This document shows, piece after piece, positions 1-10,004 of a stretch of DNA of 64,000 nt (within the stretch, counting starts at the first letter, position 1; every line of letters starts with the position of its first letter). The notes under the pieces were generated by a model. The model saw only the letters and a program-made list of their open reading frames with translations, was not told the origin of the DNA and searched no databases. This DNA comes from Carnegiea gigantea (Eukaryota > Streptophyta > Magnoliopsida > Caryophyllales > Cactaceae), in assembly GCA_029747015.1 (NCBI GenBank), contig JAKOGI010000104.1, positions 939,001-1,003,000 of the forward strand. Reading direction: 5' to 3'. The translations under genes and the position numbers were made by a program.

Positions 1-2765
1 TTGAGGGTATTTAATTCAACAGTATTTTCATCGAATTCTAGATGCTTTTACTTACTAATTTACGACCTCATAACTCGTTCATCACACGTGGACATCATAT
101 CTTCTCTTCACTTTTCTAGACCACCATTCAAATATAGTAATTAAACTACCATGTTATTAAATTGGCAAGTCAAAGTATTGTTTCTTTGCAGTTGATGTAT
201 TGAGAATAAACACTCTCAAAGTTTGACATGTGAAGTACCAAAATCAAAAGTTGAACTATTTCTATCCAAAGTCACCAAAGATGAAGTTTTCTGTATTATG
301 TTTAGTACATGTAGTCAATCACTTGTACCACCAAATTCCTATGATGCAATGAACCACATGTTTTCATCAAAAATCATACTAACGGGTAACTGTAGCATGC
401 ACTCTTTCTCCCATACCTATCCTGCAAAAACAAAAGAACCAAAAAAAAAAAAAAAAAAAAGAATGTGGTTTGCAATGTATCTAGAGCTATGTACCTTTCT
501 TGACTTAGAAATAAATAACATTAGTAGATATAACATACTCTGATTAGTTATTTTGCAATATGTCATTTTTTTCTCGATTAAGTATTGCAAATAAAGACTA
601 TCAAGATACACATCAATACTACAAAATGAATATTTACCTAACATTTGTTGTCAAAGGGGAAATACAATAAAACAAAAGCAACCACCTACTAATCCCATAA
701 CACAAATCATCCCGTTTCAAGAATTCATCGATTGAAAGTTACCATAACTGTAGTGACCGGAGGCGTGGTGAATTGTGTCGCAAGGACGACGTATGAGAGG
801 CCAAAGTAGCTCCTATCCCTTGGCTTAGGTCGTGAAGAATGATACCCTATGGCCTGTACATCTTCAATTAGAATTTAGAAATAGCTAGGGTGAGTGGTAT
901 AGTGGCATGACACAATTATGAGTGCTACGTTGTTGGGTAATGCCAACGAGGAATCTCTCCAATGGGTCCGGTGCCCAACTAGCTCACGAAGAGAGTGGCA
1001 GCAAGAAGGTGACAAATTAAACCACGGCCACCACATATCACAAGAAAGTGACAAGAAATCTAGCCATGCTAAGTAATCCAAGTATAATGACAACTAATTA
1101 ACACACCCCCTTAAGCCTTTCTGCACATTATATAGACCAAAACACCCACCTACCACCTACTCGTTTGAGTAGATGGCTAGTTCCACCATGCTTCTTACTA
1201 CTCTTCTCCTCATATTATAGACCACCTACCAACTATGATTAGTTATTTAACAATAGCTCCAAGATTTGTTGTCAACTTTTTTCCCATTTTAAATGTTATT
1301 AGATTTTATTAATGTAAAATTTGGGAATTTAAACATTAATAATCTAACCTGAAAACATAACTATGAATATTTTGACCTTTTGAGGTATTATTTTTAATAT
1401 CATGTGGGTGATTTTATATGTATTTGACATGAATTTCAAAAGATATTACTCATAAATAATATAAACATATAACATTTAAGCTGCATGCATTGATTTCGAA
1501 GTTCAAATTATCTGAAAAATATAATTTAAAGTGGCCCTATAATATTGAAAATAAACACTCAAAAGGTTGGAATGTTATGAGCTATTTCTAAGGTCAAATT
1601 ATTGACTTTCAAACTCTTCAAAATTCACGTTATTAAAATCCAAAAATTCTTTTTTTAAAGATAAATATCAGAAATTTACACAATCCTTCTTATAAAAATT
1701 TTACCTCAATCACAACACAAAAAAACAATAGAAAAATATTAAGAAAAAAGATAAATTTTACACTTTAACACTATTCGATCATTCTACAATGGTAATCCAA
1801 AAAGTGTTGCAAATAGAAATATCTACACGTGAACGTGCGATACAACCAATTTGAAGGGCGGGTTCACATGGAAAGCGTGACGTTACAGTACAGCTTCAAA
1901 TATGGTTGGACAGTTGGCTTTTCTTCCTTCCCAGCTTCGTGGTTCGTTCCCCTGTCTCAACATCACCAAATCCCACTGTAAACGAGTAAATCTTATTCTT
2001 AATTCATTCTTCCTCTATGATTATGCCTTGTATGGATTATGATCGCAAAAAGACCAGTCGTACGAATAGAAGGATGAGGATAGGTCAAAGAATTCCCACC
2101 AGATGGTGACTTGTATTAATAAAAATGTACCTATCATTAAGGTATTGGTTTGAATTAATTTTGATTCTGATTAATTTTAATTCGGCTTGACTTTGAATTG
2201 ATTCGTATTTTGTTTAACAAAGGTATAGTATTAAAAAAAATTAGTATTATATATTACTAAATATTTAGATAAATTATCTTTTTAATCCTTTATTTTTGGA
2301 ATTAGTATTTAACCATTCACTTAAAAAATTATTATTGTATACAAAATAATAATTATTATTTAACGTCCATCACTTATAAATTTTAGATTAGAAAATGGTG
2401 CCACATGATAATAATTTTTAAGGTGGGGAGAGTTAAATAATAATTCCAAAAACACAAGGTTAAAAATAAGATTTATCAAAATGTCAAGGATATATGATAG
2501 TGATTTAAAAACAAGAAATTTCGGATAAAAAATTTGGATCAAGTTTAGTTTGATTCTAATTCTTGTCCAAATCAAGTTGCCTCACTTCCGATCTTAGCTT
2601 CAATATAAATTGGAATAGTTTGATTTATGATTTCGAGTCAGTTTTTTGGAGTCTAATTTTTTTTAAACTATTTGAAGGGGCTATAAATAGCAATACAATA
2701 CGATTAGAATATAACAGCCAGGATAGGAATTGAACCTAAACTTTGATGTACCCAAAACCTTAATA
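1..2765. other. AT-rich stretch without recognisable gene
   Basis: I see no coding region, RNA gene or delimited mobile element here. A run of about 19 A residues lies at 441-459. The longest open frames (223-543 +, 875-1093 -, 2360-2575 -) have no recognisable motif and biased low-complexity composition. The segment 1260-2640 is very AT-rich with many short A/T runs. Confidence 0.6.
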
Positions 2766-3079
2766 TTAGGACCTGTTCTTTTCGTTGGTCTTTTTCAATT
2801 TACCAACTTCAACTAATTTCAACCAATTTCAATCCACTTCAATCAATTTCAACCTACTTTAACTCACTTCAACCAATTTCAACATATCTCTTTCAAAATT
2901 TTATACTCACTATTTTAACTAACTTCAAAAAATATAACAACTTTAACCCACTTCAACCTACTTTAATCCACTTCAACAAAAAGTACCAACTTTAATCCAC
3001 TTCAACTCACTTCAATCTACCTTAATCAATTTCACCCTTTTATCAACTCCAATTTACCAACGAAAAGAACAGACCCTAA
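2766..3079. mobile_element. MITE with 24-bp terminal inverted repeats and pyrimidine/CAA-rich core
   Basis: The left end reads TTAGGACCTGTTCTTTTCG and continues GTTGGT. The right end, reverse-complemented, reads TTAGGGTCTGTTCTTTTCG and continues identically, so 22 of 24 bases match. The core (about 2790-3055) is an irregular array of ACTTCAACC/AATTTCAA units of roughly 11-12 bp, which is unusual for a MITE core. I could not identify a convincing target-site duplication, so the superfamily is unassigned. A related right end (ACGAAAAGAACAGAG) sits near 37030-37045 after similar pyrimidine-rich sequence. Confidence 0.7.
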
Positions 3080-3689
3080 CTACTAATTGAAAACATTTCC
3101 GATGGTTTTGCCAAGTATAATAAATAGGGGACCCACCGATCATACATGAACGTAGATTGATCAAAGAATTCTGAGTAGGCGATGACGCATCAAAATGGAA
3201 TGCTTGATGGAATATTTTTGCATATACTGCTGTGGCTATTAAAAAAAAAAAAAAAAAAACAAGCGTAAAGTTGGCCAATTTGCAAAGCACAATCCCAGCT
3301 GAACCAACTGTAGAGGACAGTGATAAGAAAGAGGAAAAAAGTATGGGGAAGACCGCGTAGTCGTCGCGTTTACTCAAGCGAGTTGCTGTAGACATGGAGT
3401 CTCGGCTATTTGGAGACGTCCAAAATTTTAGATGTTGTCTGGCACAAGTGCAGCCGACGAGGGATGTCCAATTTGATTTGAGGAATATTGGCTGAAAAAT
3501 TGTTAGTTTATGTTACTAATCTTTGATGCAAATAATACAAATTTTAAGGAGGCAAATAAAAATAATACGAATTTTTTCTGTTGATCACCAGTAGTATCAA
3601 CTGTCGCTAATTGGTGAAAGTTGGTATTATTGGGGTTACCAAACAAAATTCGTACTAGTTTTGTCCACTATTCCTAAAACTTCGTATTA
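3080..3689. other. No gene recognised
   Basis: A long - strand open frame (3054-3395) spans this stretch and the MITE edge. It contains a run of five or more Phe from a poly-A tract at 3240-3259 and no known motif, so I do not call it a gene. The rest is AT-rich and unrecognised. Confidence 0.5.
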
Positions 3690-4985
3690 TTGACACCCAA
3701 TGTTCTGGGATTTTAATATTTCATAGAGATATATTTTTAGGTAAATATCTGGAATTGCCTGTCTTCCAAAGTCATCTTAAAGAAGAAATGTTTCAAGATC
3801 TCACTGTTAAGGCTAATAACAAAATGTTTTGCATGAAAACTTAAGGCTTCATCCATAGCAAGGAGAGTTGGTAGTGATTCAATCCTTGAATCACTACCTA
3901 CTCATACTATGTAATGTTTATAAGTTCCTAATTCAACTACAAAAGCTGCGGATAAAATTAATAGGAATTTTTTATAGAAAAAATTTAATACAGACAAATG
4001 ATTGTTGTTAGTGGCTTAGGACAAAACTTGTAGACACCCAAAAAAATGGGGGTTTGGACTTCAGAAGACAAGAAAGATTAACAAAAGACTTTATCTCCAA
4101 ATTAATTTCGAAACTTTTCAATAAGCCCTCCAATTTCTAGGCCAAACATATGCGAGCTAGATATTGTTTGTCACAACAATTTTTCATTAAAAGAAACAAA
4201 ATCCTAGTCATGGCGAGGAAGAGCCTGCTTTCTAACCAAGTTATTATGTTCAAAAAGGGTTGCGATGGAAAGTAGGTAATGGTAATGCTATTAATTTTTC
4301 TGAAGACACTTGGTGTGGAGATTGTAGTTTAACTGAGTTGATGAATATTAATCCTATAGCCTCGGCCTAACCTAATGTGATGATCAATGAGTTTATCACT
4401 CTTGATAAGTTGTGGGATGTTTCTAAATCAGCAAATTTTCTTCCATGCTATATTGTCCAAAAAATTTATGCCATTCCTTTGCTTTCGAATGATGTTCCTG
4501 ACTCTTTTTGTTGGAGCTCTCGAGGAATGGGGAATTCACTAACAAATCTACAACATGGCTTGCATATGATAATCTGCCCCCTTGATGTGTAACCTTGGAA
4601 ATTTTATTGGATTTGTCTGTTAGATGTATGCTAGAATTGAAATTTTTCTATGGCATTTATGTCATGATGCTTTGCTAGCTAGAGGTATCTGTTAAAATGG
4701 GGGCATCTATATTGATTCTATCTATCTTTCATGCCAAAACGATATTGACTTTTCTAGCCACATATTCACAAATTGTCAATAGCTCAACAAGTATGGAATT
4801 TGGCGACCTTGTGTCAATGACTAGCCATAAGGCTCTTTTTTTTTTTTTTAATACAACATCACTTATTCTTTTGTTGCTTCTGAGGGGACAAAGCCTCCAA
4901 ATTGAATATCATTTCAAATCTATGGCCATGCATGGCACTGCCACTCCATTAAAATCTTCTAACAAAATATGGTAAAGATGATAGT
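3690..4985 (+). pseudogene. LINE (L1-type) fragment: end of RT, post-RT linker, zf-RVT
   Basis: This is a degenerate 5'-truncated fragment of a plant L1-type retrotransposon ORF2. Around 3735-3865 the + strand reads a GKYLELPVFQSH segment, the stretch that normally follows the RT palm. At about 4210-4370 a KGLRWKVGNGNAINF-type segment appears (usual family form: G-V-x-W-R-V-G-N-G). From 4377 an open stretch encodes the NEFIT...LW...IVQKIYAIPL linker, then SFCWSS. The zf-RVT zinc finger (CQNDID...HIFTNCQ) is encoded near 4725-4780. No RNase H follows. The fragment stops about where an oppositely oriented LINE begins. Stops and frameshifts are present throughout, so it is not functional. The 5' limit is uncertain. 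Confidence 0.75.
3870..3898. repeat. 13-bp perfect hairpin
   Basis: GGTAGTGATTCAA (3870-3882), three-base loop, then TTGAATCACTACC (3886-3898). It lies within the degraded LINE fragment. No role is apparent. Confidence 0.8.
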
Positions 4986-7043
4986 AGGGGAACTAAAAAA
5001 TACAGCCCTTGGCTCATGATCCTCAACATGATTTGCTAGTCAATCTATTGCTGGGTTAGCTTCTCGGTAACAATGATGGCTCTTACTTGCCAACTATCCG
5101 AGAACAACAGTCTTTTTTCACTCTTGAATCAGGAAAAAAAAAATGCATGAGAACCTAAAGTTTGCTTATTTAGCCCCTATAGCACAATGCTAGAGTCAAG
5201 TTGAATGATGACTTTCCTTAGGCCTATCTCTTTTACCATACAAAGCCCTTGTTTTAGCGCTAGTAACTCGGCCCTGGGAGCATAAGGAATCCCCATCCTC
5301 ATTGCAAATTTCTTTTTCAGTTGACCCGCCCAATCTCGAATTATACATGCCTCCATCCCCAGCCACTCCAGCGTTACCTCTTGAAGCTCCATCAGTGTTA
5401 AGAAGGAACCACCCATATCAAGGAGTTTCTTGCTTAATCAGTCGCTCCACCTTCCATGCCCAGGTTTCCAAAAACAAATTCTTCTTTGATTAAGGCTTCC
5501 TTGGTTTAATCAAACCTCCTCATTAAAAAGCCAGTCAAGTCACTGGAGATGTCTCTCGCCTTATTGAAAACTTTGGAGTTCGACCAATGCTGCAACCACT
5601 AAATCATAATAGAAAATAGCATCGACTGGTCTTCATTGATATTTTGATTCAGAGGGATTTGTAAGTTCAAAATGGTTAATCCTAATCGCCCTAGGCATGA
5701 ATAGCAATAGCACATTCTCTAAGCATATGATCGAGTGCTTCCTCTTCCACCCCACAACCAGAACATTGTGGGTCAGAGGTGAGGTGTCTAGCAACATGAT
5801 TGGCATTAATGAAAACTTTATCATGAAGCACTAGTTATGAAAGGATTTGTACCTTTGGTGGGGCTATTGTTCTCCAAACCATGCTTTAGCTTCTATCATT
5901 TTATAGCACTTCATTATTACGAATTATTTTTAGATCCAATCTAATAAAAAAACCACCACTCAAAGAGCCGTTCGAATGCGACTTGTCATCTTGTTCATCA
6001 CTCCTATGCATAGAGTGAGCTTCAACGAGTTTAAGAGACTCATTAGGTAGGTATTATGCTAATTACTCTCATCTCCACCCTGTCTCTGGGTATCACAAGT
6101 CTTCAATTGCAGCATCTTGCAAATGTAAGGGGTTCTCCTTCAAAGCTTTCGTGGACAATGACACATCCAAAGCCCAGCACGGTACCAAAATAGTGTTCGC
6201 TTTCCATTCCCAACATTAAACTAGACTCCTGCCCCAATAAGTCTACCATTCTCCGTAATTTTTCTATGTATATGAGTCACCAGGTTTGCTTCTAAACATG
6301 TCTAGATCACATCTCCCATCGCAGCATATGTGTCGTAGCACCTTCAACCATGAGGAGTTGGGCTCTAAGAGAAGCCTCCATCCTAATTTGGTTAAAAATC
6401 CTGCATTATCCTAACACATAAATCGAATGCCAAGGCCTCCCACATCGTTGGGCTTTTTGGATGGTGCCCCAAACGACTAAGTGAACACGTTGTTGTTCCT
6501 CAGTGACTCCCAAATAAATCTATGGATTCTTCCATCTATTTCATCACATGCCGACCTTGGGATTTTAGTAGTTTGCATGGAGTGATATGACCTAAAAGAT
6601 AGTGTAGATCGTGCCAAAGTGGTCCTTCCTGCCAAAGACAAGCAGCGAGACTGTCACCCTGTGAGCATCTTCTCTATTCTCTATAAGACGTGTTCAAATG
6701 AGGTATGAGTTGCCCTTCCATTAATTGCGGGCATTCCTAAATAAATTCAAGATCTTGTGTTTTATCAAATCCTAAACTGATGTTGATATTATCACAGGAA
6801 TCTGGTGGTATATTACCCGAAAATTGAACATGAGATTTACTCACGAAGGTCTTTTGTCCTGAAGCTTGACAAAATATATCCAAAAGATTTTTAATAATCG
6901 ATGCTTGTTCTAGTGACGCTTCGGCAAACATGACCATGTCATCGACAGAGAACAAATGTGACAACTTCAGACCTCATCGTAAGCATCTAATCAATTTCTA
7001 CTTCCCTTGAGAAAGTAATGATGTGGTTTAGTCATTCTACACA
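4986..7043 (-). pseudogene. LINE (L1-type) ORF2, 3' half: RT C-terminal part, zf-RVT, RNase H
   Basis: Read on the - strand from 7043 down, this is the second half of the LINE whose first half lies at 10005-12066. The RT catalytic box region is encoded at about 6900-6964, where the usual F-A-D-D is F-S-V-D-D, followed by a FAEASLEQA segment and an SGQK motif. A zinc finger of zf-RVT type (C-SGCG...H...C) is encoded at about 5700-5775. An RNase H-like domain (AELLALKQGL, then a LDSS) is encoded at 5177-5416, with its C-terminal tail near 5010-5120. Many stops and frameshifts make it a pseudogene. A Helitron separates the two halves, and rejoining across it keeps the RT frame. Confidence 0.85.
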
Positions 7044-7230
7044 TCTTTATACTATAAATGCTAAAATGTGTAAAGGGTTGAGTGTTGAGGAACTGGAAAA
7101 TGTTAACATAAGAGTGAATTTCGGATAAATGTGGCTTCACAACCGTTGATCAAAATCTTAGGCAATCTCAGCCCTTGGATTTATCTCGATAACCGCCTCA
7201 ATAAATAGCTAATGCAATAATCTCTCTCCC

Positions 7231-7346
7231 TTTACTGGGCACATTATGTCTCAGCTTCGATTTCCCCCTCCCTCATTGTATTGTACTCTTTACTGGGCAC
7301 ATTAGGTCTCAGGTTCGATTCCTCCCTTCCTCATTGTATTATATTG
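7231..7346. repeat. 58-bp tandem duplication
   Basis: Two copies (7231-7288 and 7289-7346) begin TTTACTGGGCACATTA and end in a TCATTGTATT segment, with a few differences. The second contains GGTTCGATTCC, which resembles the pol III B box, but no A box or cloverleaf fits. It lies inside the Helitron. Confidence 0.75.
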
Positions 7347-7380
7347 TCCTTTGTGGATGCTACGGACCAAAATGCTTTTG

Positions 7381-9050
7381 ATTTACATCATTATTATTAA
7401 TATTTTGTATTTTTAAATACAAATATAAATTTGAGCATGTATTATTAGAGATAATAGAATAATAAATACGATTTTCATGATTATTTTCATGATTATTATT
7501 TTTATTATTGTCGTCATTATCGTTGTTGTAGTCATTATCTTTCTATTTGGATTTGATAATATAGTCAATATTAATTATGATCATCTAATTGTCAAAGAGA
7601 AATTAAGATACTATAATGGATATAAAAATTTTTATTAGTTCATTATTATAGAATACATTCATATTTTAGAAGTTTTGACTTAAGAAAACCAAATTATAAT
7701 TACTGAACAAGCCACAAAACCTTATGTGATACCTTACTATTAACACATAATGTAATATACACAACTATAAAGAAATAATAATCATTTTTGATTTTCATGA
7801 TTATTATTAATATTTTGTATTTTTCGATACAAATATAAATTTGAGCATGTATTATTACAGATAATAGAAAAATAAATATGATTTCCATGATTATTTTCAT
7901 TATTACTATTATTGTTATTGTCATCAATATCGTTATCGGCGATGGTGTCTTCCTACTTGAATTTATAACACAGTCAATATTAAATGTGATAATCTAATTA
8001 TCAAAGAGAGATTAAGAGATTATAGTCGATATAAAAGTTTTTATTATTTCATTATTATAGAATAAGTTCATGTTTTAGAAGTTCTAACTTAAGGAAACCG
8101 AATTATAATTACTGAACAAGTCGTAAAATCTTATGTGATATCTTATTATTAACACGTAATATAATATACACATTTATATAGAAATAATAAATATTTTTTA
8201 TTTTCATGAATTACTATTATTATTTTGTCTTTTTCGATACAAATATACATTTGAGCATGTATTCTTAGACATAATAGAAATATAAATATGATTTCCATGA
8301 TTATTTCTATTATTACTATTATTGTTGTTGTCATCATTGTCGTTATCGTTGTTGTTATCTTTCTCTTTGAATTTGATAACATAGTCAATCTTAATTATGA
8401 CCATATATATGTAAGGGTTGTGCTGAAAACTTACATATTGTAAGCATAATATAACATATTGCAAGGGTTGAAGTGAAATATAAAAAAATAAAAAATAAAA
8501 CACGATCATCATATTAGGCCCGTGAAGCTTAAAAATTGAAAATAATGGACATAAAAGTTTTTATTATTTCATTATTATAGAATAAGTTCATCTTTTAGAA
8601 GTTTTAACTTAAGGAAACCAAATTATAATTACTGAACAAGCCGTAAATCCTTATGTAACACCTTATTATTAACACATAATATAATATACACATTTATATA
8701 GAAATAATAAATATTTTTTATTTTCATGATTATTATTATTAGTTTGTCTTTTTTGATACAAATATACATTTGAGCATGTATTATTAGATATAATAGAAAT
8801 ATAAATATGATTACCATGATTATTTCCATTATTACTATTGTTGTTGTTGTCGTCATTGTCGTTATCGTCGTTATTATCTTTTTCTTTGAATTTGGTAACA
8901 CAGTCAATATTAATTATGATCTCATATATGTAAGCGCTGTGCTGAAAAATTACGTATTGTAAGCATAATATAACATATTGCAAGGGCTGAAGTGAAATAT
9001 AAAAAAATTTAAAAAAAAAACACGATCATCACATTAGGCCCATGAAGCTA
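7381..9050. repeat. Tandem array, about 3.5-4 units of 410-520 bp, inside the Helitron
   Basis: The landmark ACAAATATAAATTTGAGCATG recurs near 7415, 7826, 8237 and 8757 (spacing about 410, 411 and 520 bases). AAATTATAATTACTGAACAAG recurs near 7690, 8100 and 8619. Each unit has a core of ATT, GTT, GTC and CAT triplets, which gives spurious Asn/Asp-rich or Ile-rich open frames on the - strand. The last two units carry an extra segment of about 110 bases (near 8410-8525 and 8925-9050) containing TGCTGAAAA...GCAAGG..TGAAGTGAAATAT, absent from the first two. Arrays of this kind inside Helitrons are known in plants. Confidence 0.85.
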
Positions 9051-9972
9051 AATTTCTTTCACATTTAATATAATCTATTTAACAGAAGAAAATAAACAAA
9101 ATAATTTTCTTTTTCTTTCAAAGCATACATATCTTATAATTAAATTTAATTAATGTAAATCTTAAAAGTATAATTAATTTTTTAACGTTTCAAATAAATT
9201 GACCAAAATATAATCTATTTAACTCGTAAGAAAAAATGAAATAATTTTTGTTTTCTTATAAACCTTTCAAATCCAATATTCAAATTCTCTTCATAAAACA
9301 CCTAAAATTATAATTATTTTTTTACCGTTTAAAATAAAATGTCCCAATTCACCATAACACTTCAAACTAAGAAATATCGCAACTCACAAATCCGAACTCA
9401 ACCAATCTCTTGCAAGATAACAAAAGGGCATGGGAAGTTTATATCAAAACCCATGAAGATATTGAGTTGACATGAAAATCAAATGTACAAACTATAAACA
9501 CATAATTATATTAGCACCTCCTAATGAGCCACTTTAAATAGCCAAAAAAGTTATATATTAGCATAAATATAATGTTTAAATTATTTTCGTCGAGAGATAA
9601 ATTTTATTTGTGTTACATGCGAAATTCAAACTAAACCGGTTTCAAAATAGTTTCTACCTAGCTTAACTAGACAATTAATGACTTCATAAATTTTTGCTTA
9701 CCAACAAAAGGAGGAGGTGGATGATTGACTTATCATCATCCCATTTAGCGTGCTTTGTAACAAATTCACTATCTCCATCATATTTACATATACTTTTTCC
9801 ACAATCATATAGTTTTCAATTGTTAATCCCATTGGTTATGCACGAAGTTGCTATATACTTAACTTTTTCATTGAGTTTTTCCATTATCTCCTCTAAATTA
9901 TAATACTAATCATATCTACCATAACGATTTGTTTATTATTTTAATAACATATCTACAAAATATCTATTTGAA

Positions 9973-10004
9973 CATGCTCTGCGCAAAGCATGGGCCCAGA
10001 TTAG
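9973..10004 (+). other. Helitron 3' terminus (hairpin plus CTRR-like end)
   Basis: A 6-bp stem with an 8-base loop (9973-9992) is followed by GGCCCAGA and the terminal TTAG, then host T. The spacing matches the known arrangement of plant Helitron 3' ends, the site where rolling-circle transposition terminates. Confidence 0.8.

Larger units (their letters stand above)
7044..10004 (+). mobile_element. Non-autonomous Helitron (about 2.96 kb)
   Basis: The element begins with TC (TCTTTATACTATAAATG) directly after a host A at 7043 and ends ...GGGCCCAGATTAG directly before a host T at 10005. This is the A|T target rule of Helitrons. A hairpin lies just before the end: CATGCT (9973-9978) pairs with AGCATG (9987-9992) around an 8-base loop, and eight bases separate it from the terminal TTAG. 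Known plant Helitrons end in a GC-rich hairpin, GGGCC.. and CTRR; here the terminal C is T, probably decay. Removing the element reconnects the interrupted LINE RT codons in frame. No RepHel coding is visible, so it is non-autonomous. Its interior is mainly a tandem array. Confidence 0.85.

Noticed and set aside
223..543. 106-codon frame with a poly-Lys run
   Set aside because: Spans a poly-A tract; no motif, and composition like the surrounding non-coding DNA.
3054..3395. 113-codon - strand frame with a poly-Phe run
   Set aside because: Begins in unrecognised sequence, crosses a poly-A tract and a MITE edge, and has no family resemblance.
7231..7346. Possible tRNA or SINE (GGTTCGATTCC, B-box-like)
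   Set aside because: Only the B box is present. No A box at the right distance, no acceptor or anticodon stems, and the block is a simple 58-bp duplication.
8149..8983. Asn/Asp-rich and Ile/Thr-rich - strand open frames
   Set aside because: They are translations of the triplet-rich tandem repeat core inside the Helitron, repeated in each unit. There is no independent sign of coding.
7381..9050. CRISPR-like array
   Set aside because: Repeat units are hundreds of bases with no short spacer pattern, and the sequence is a plant nuclear genome.
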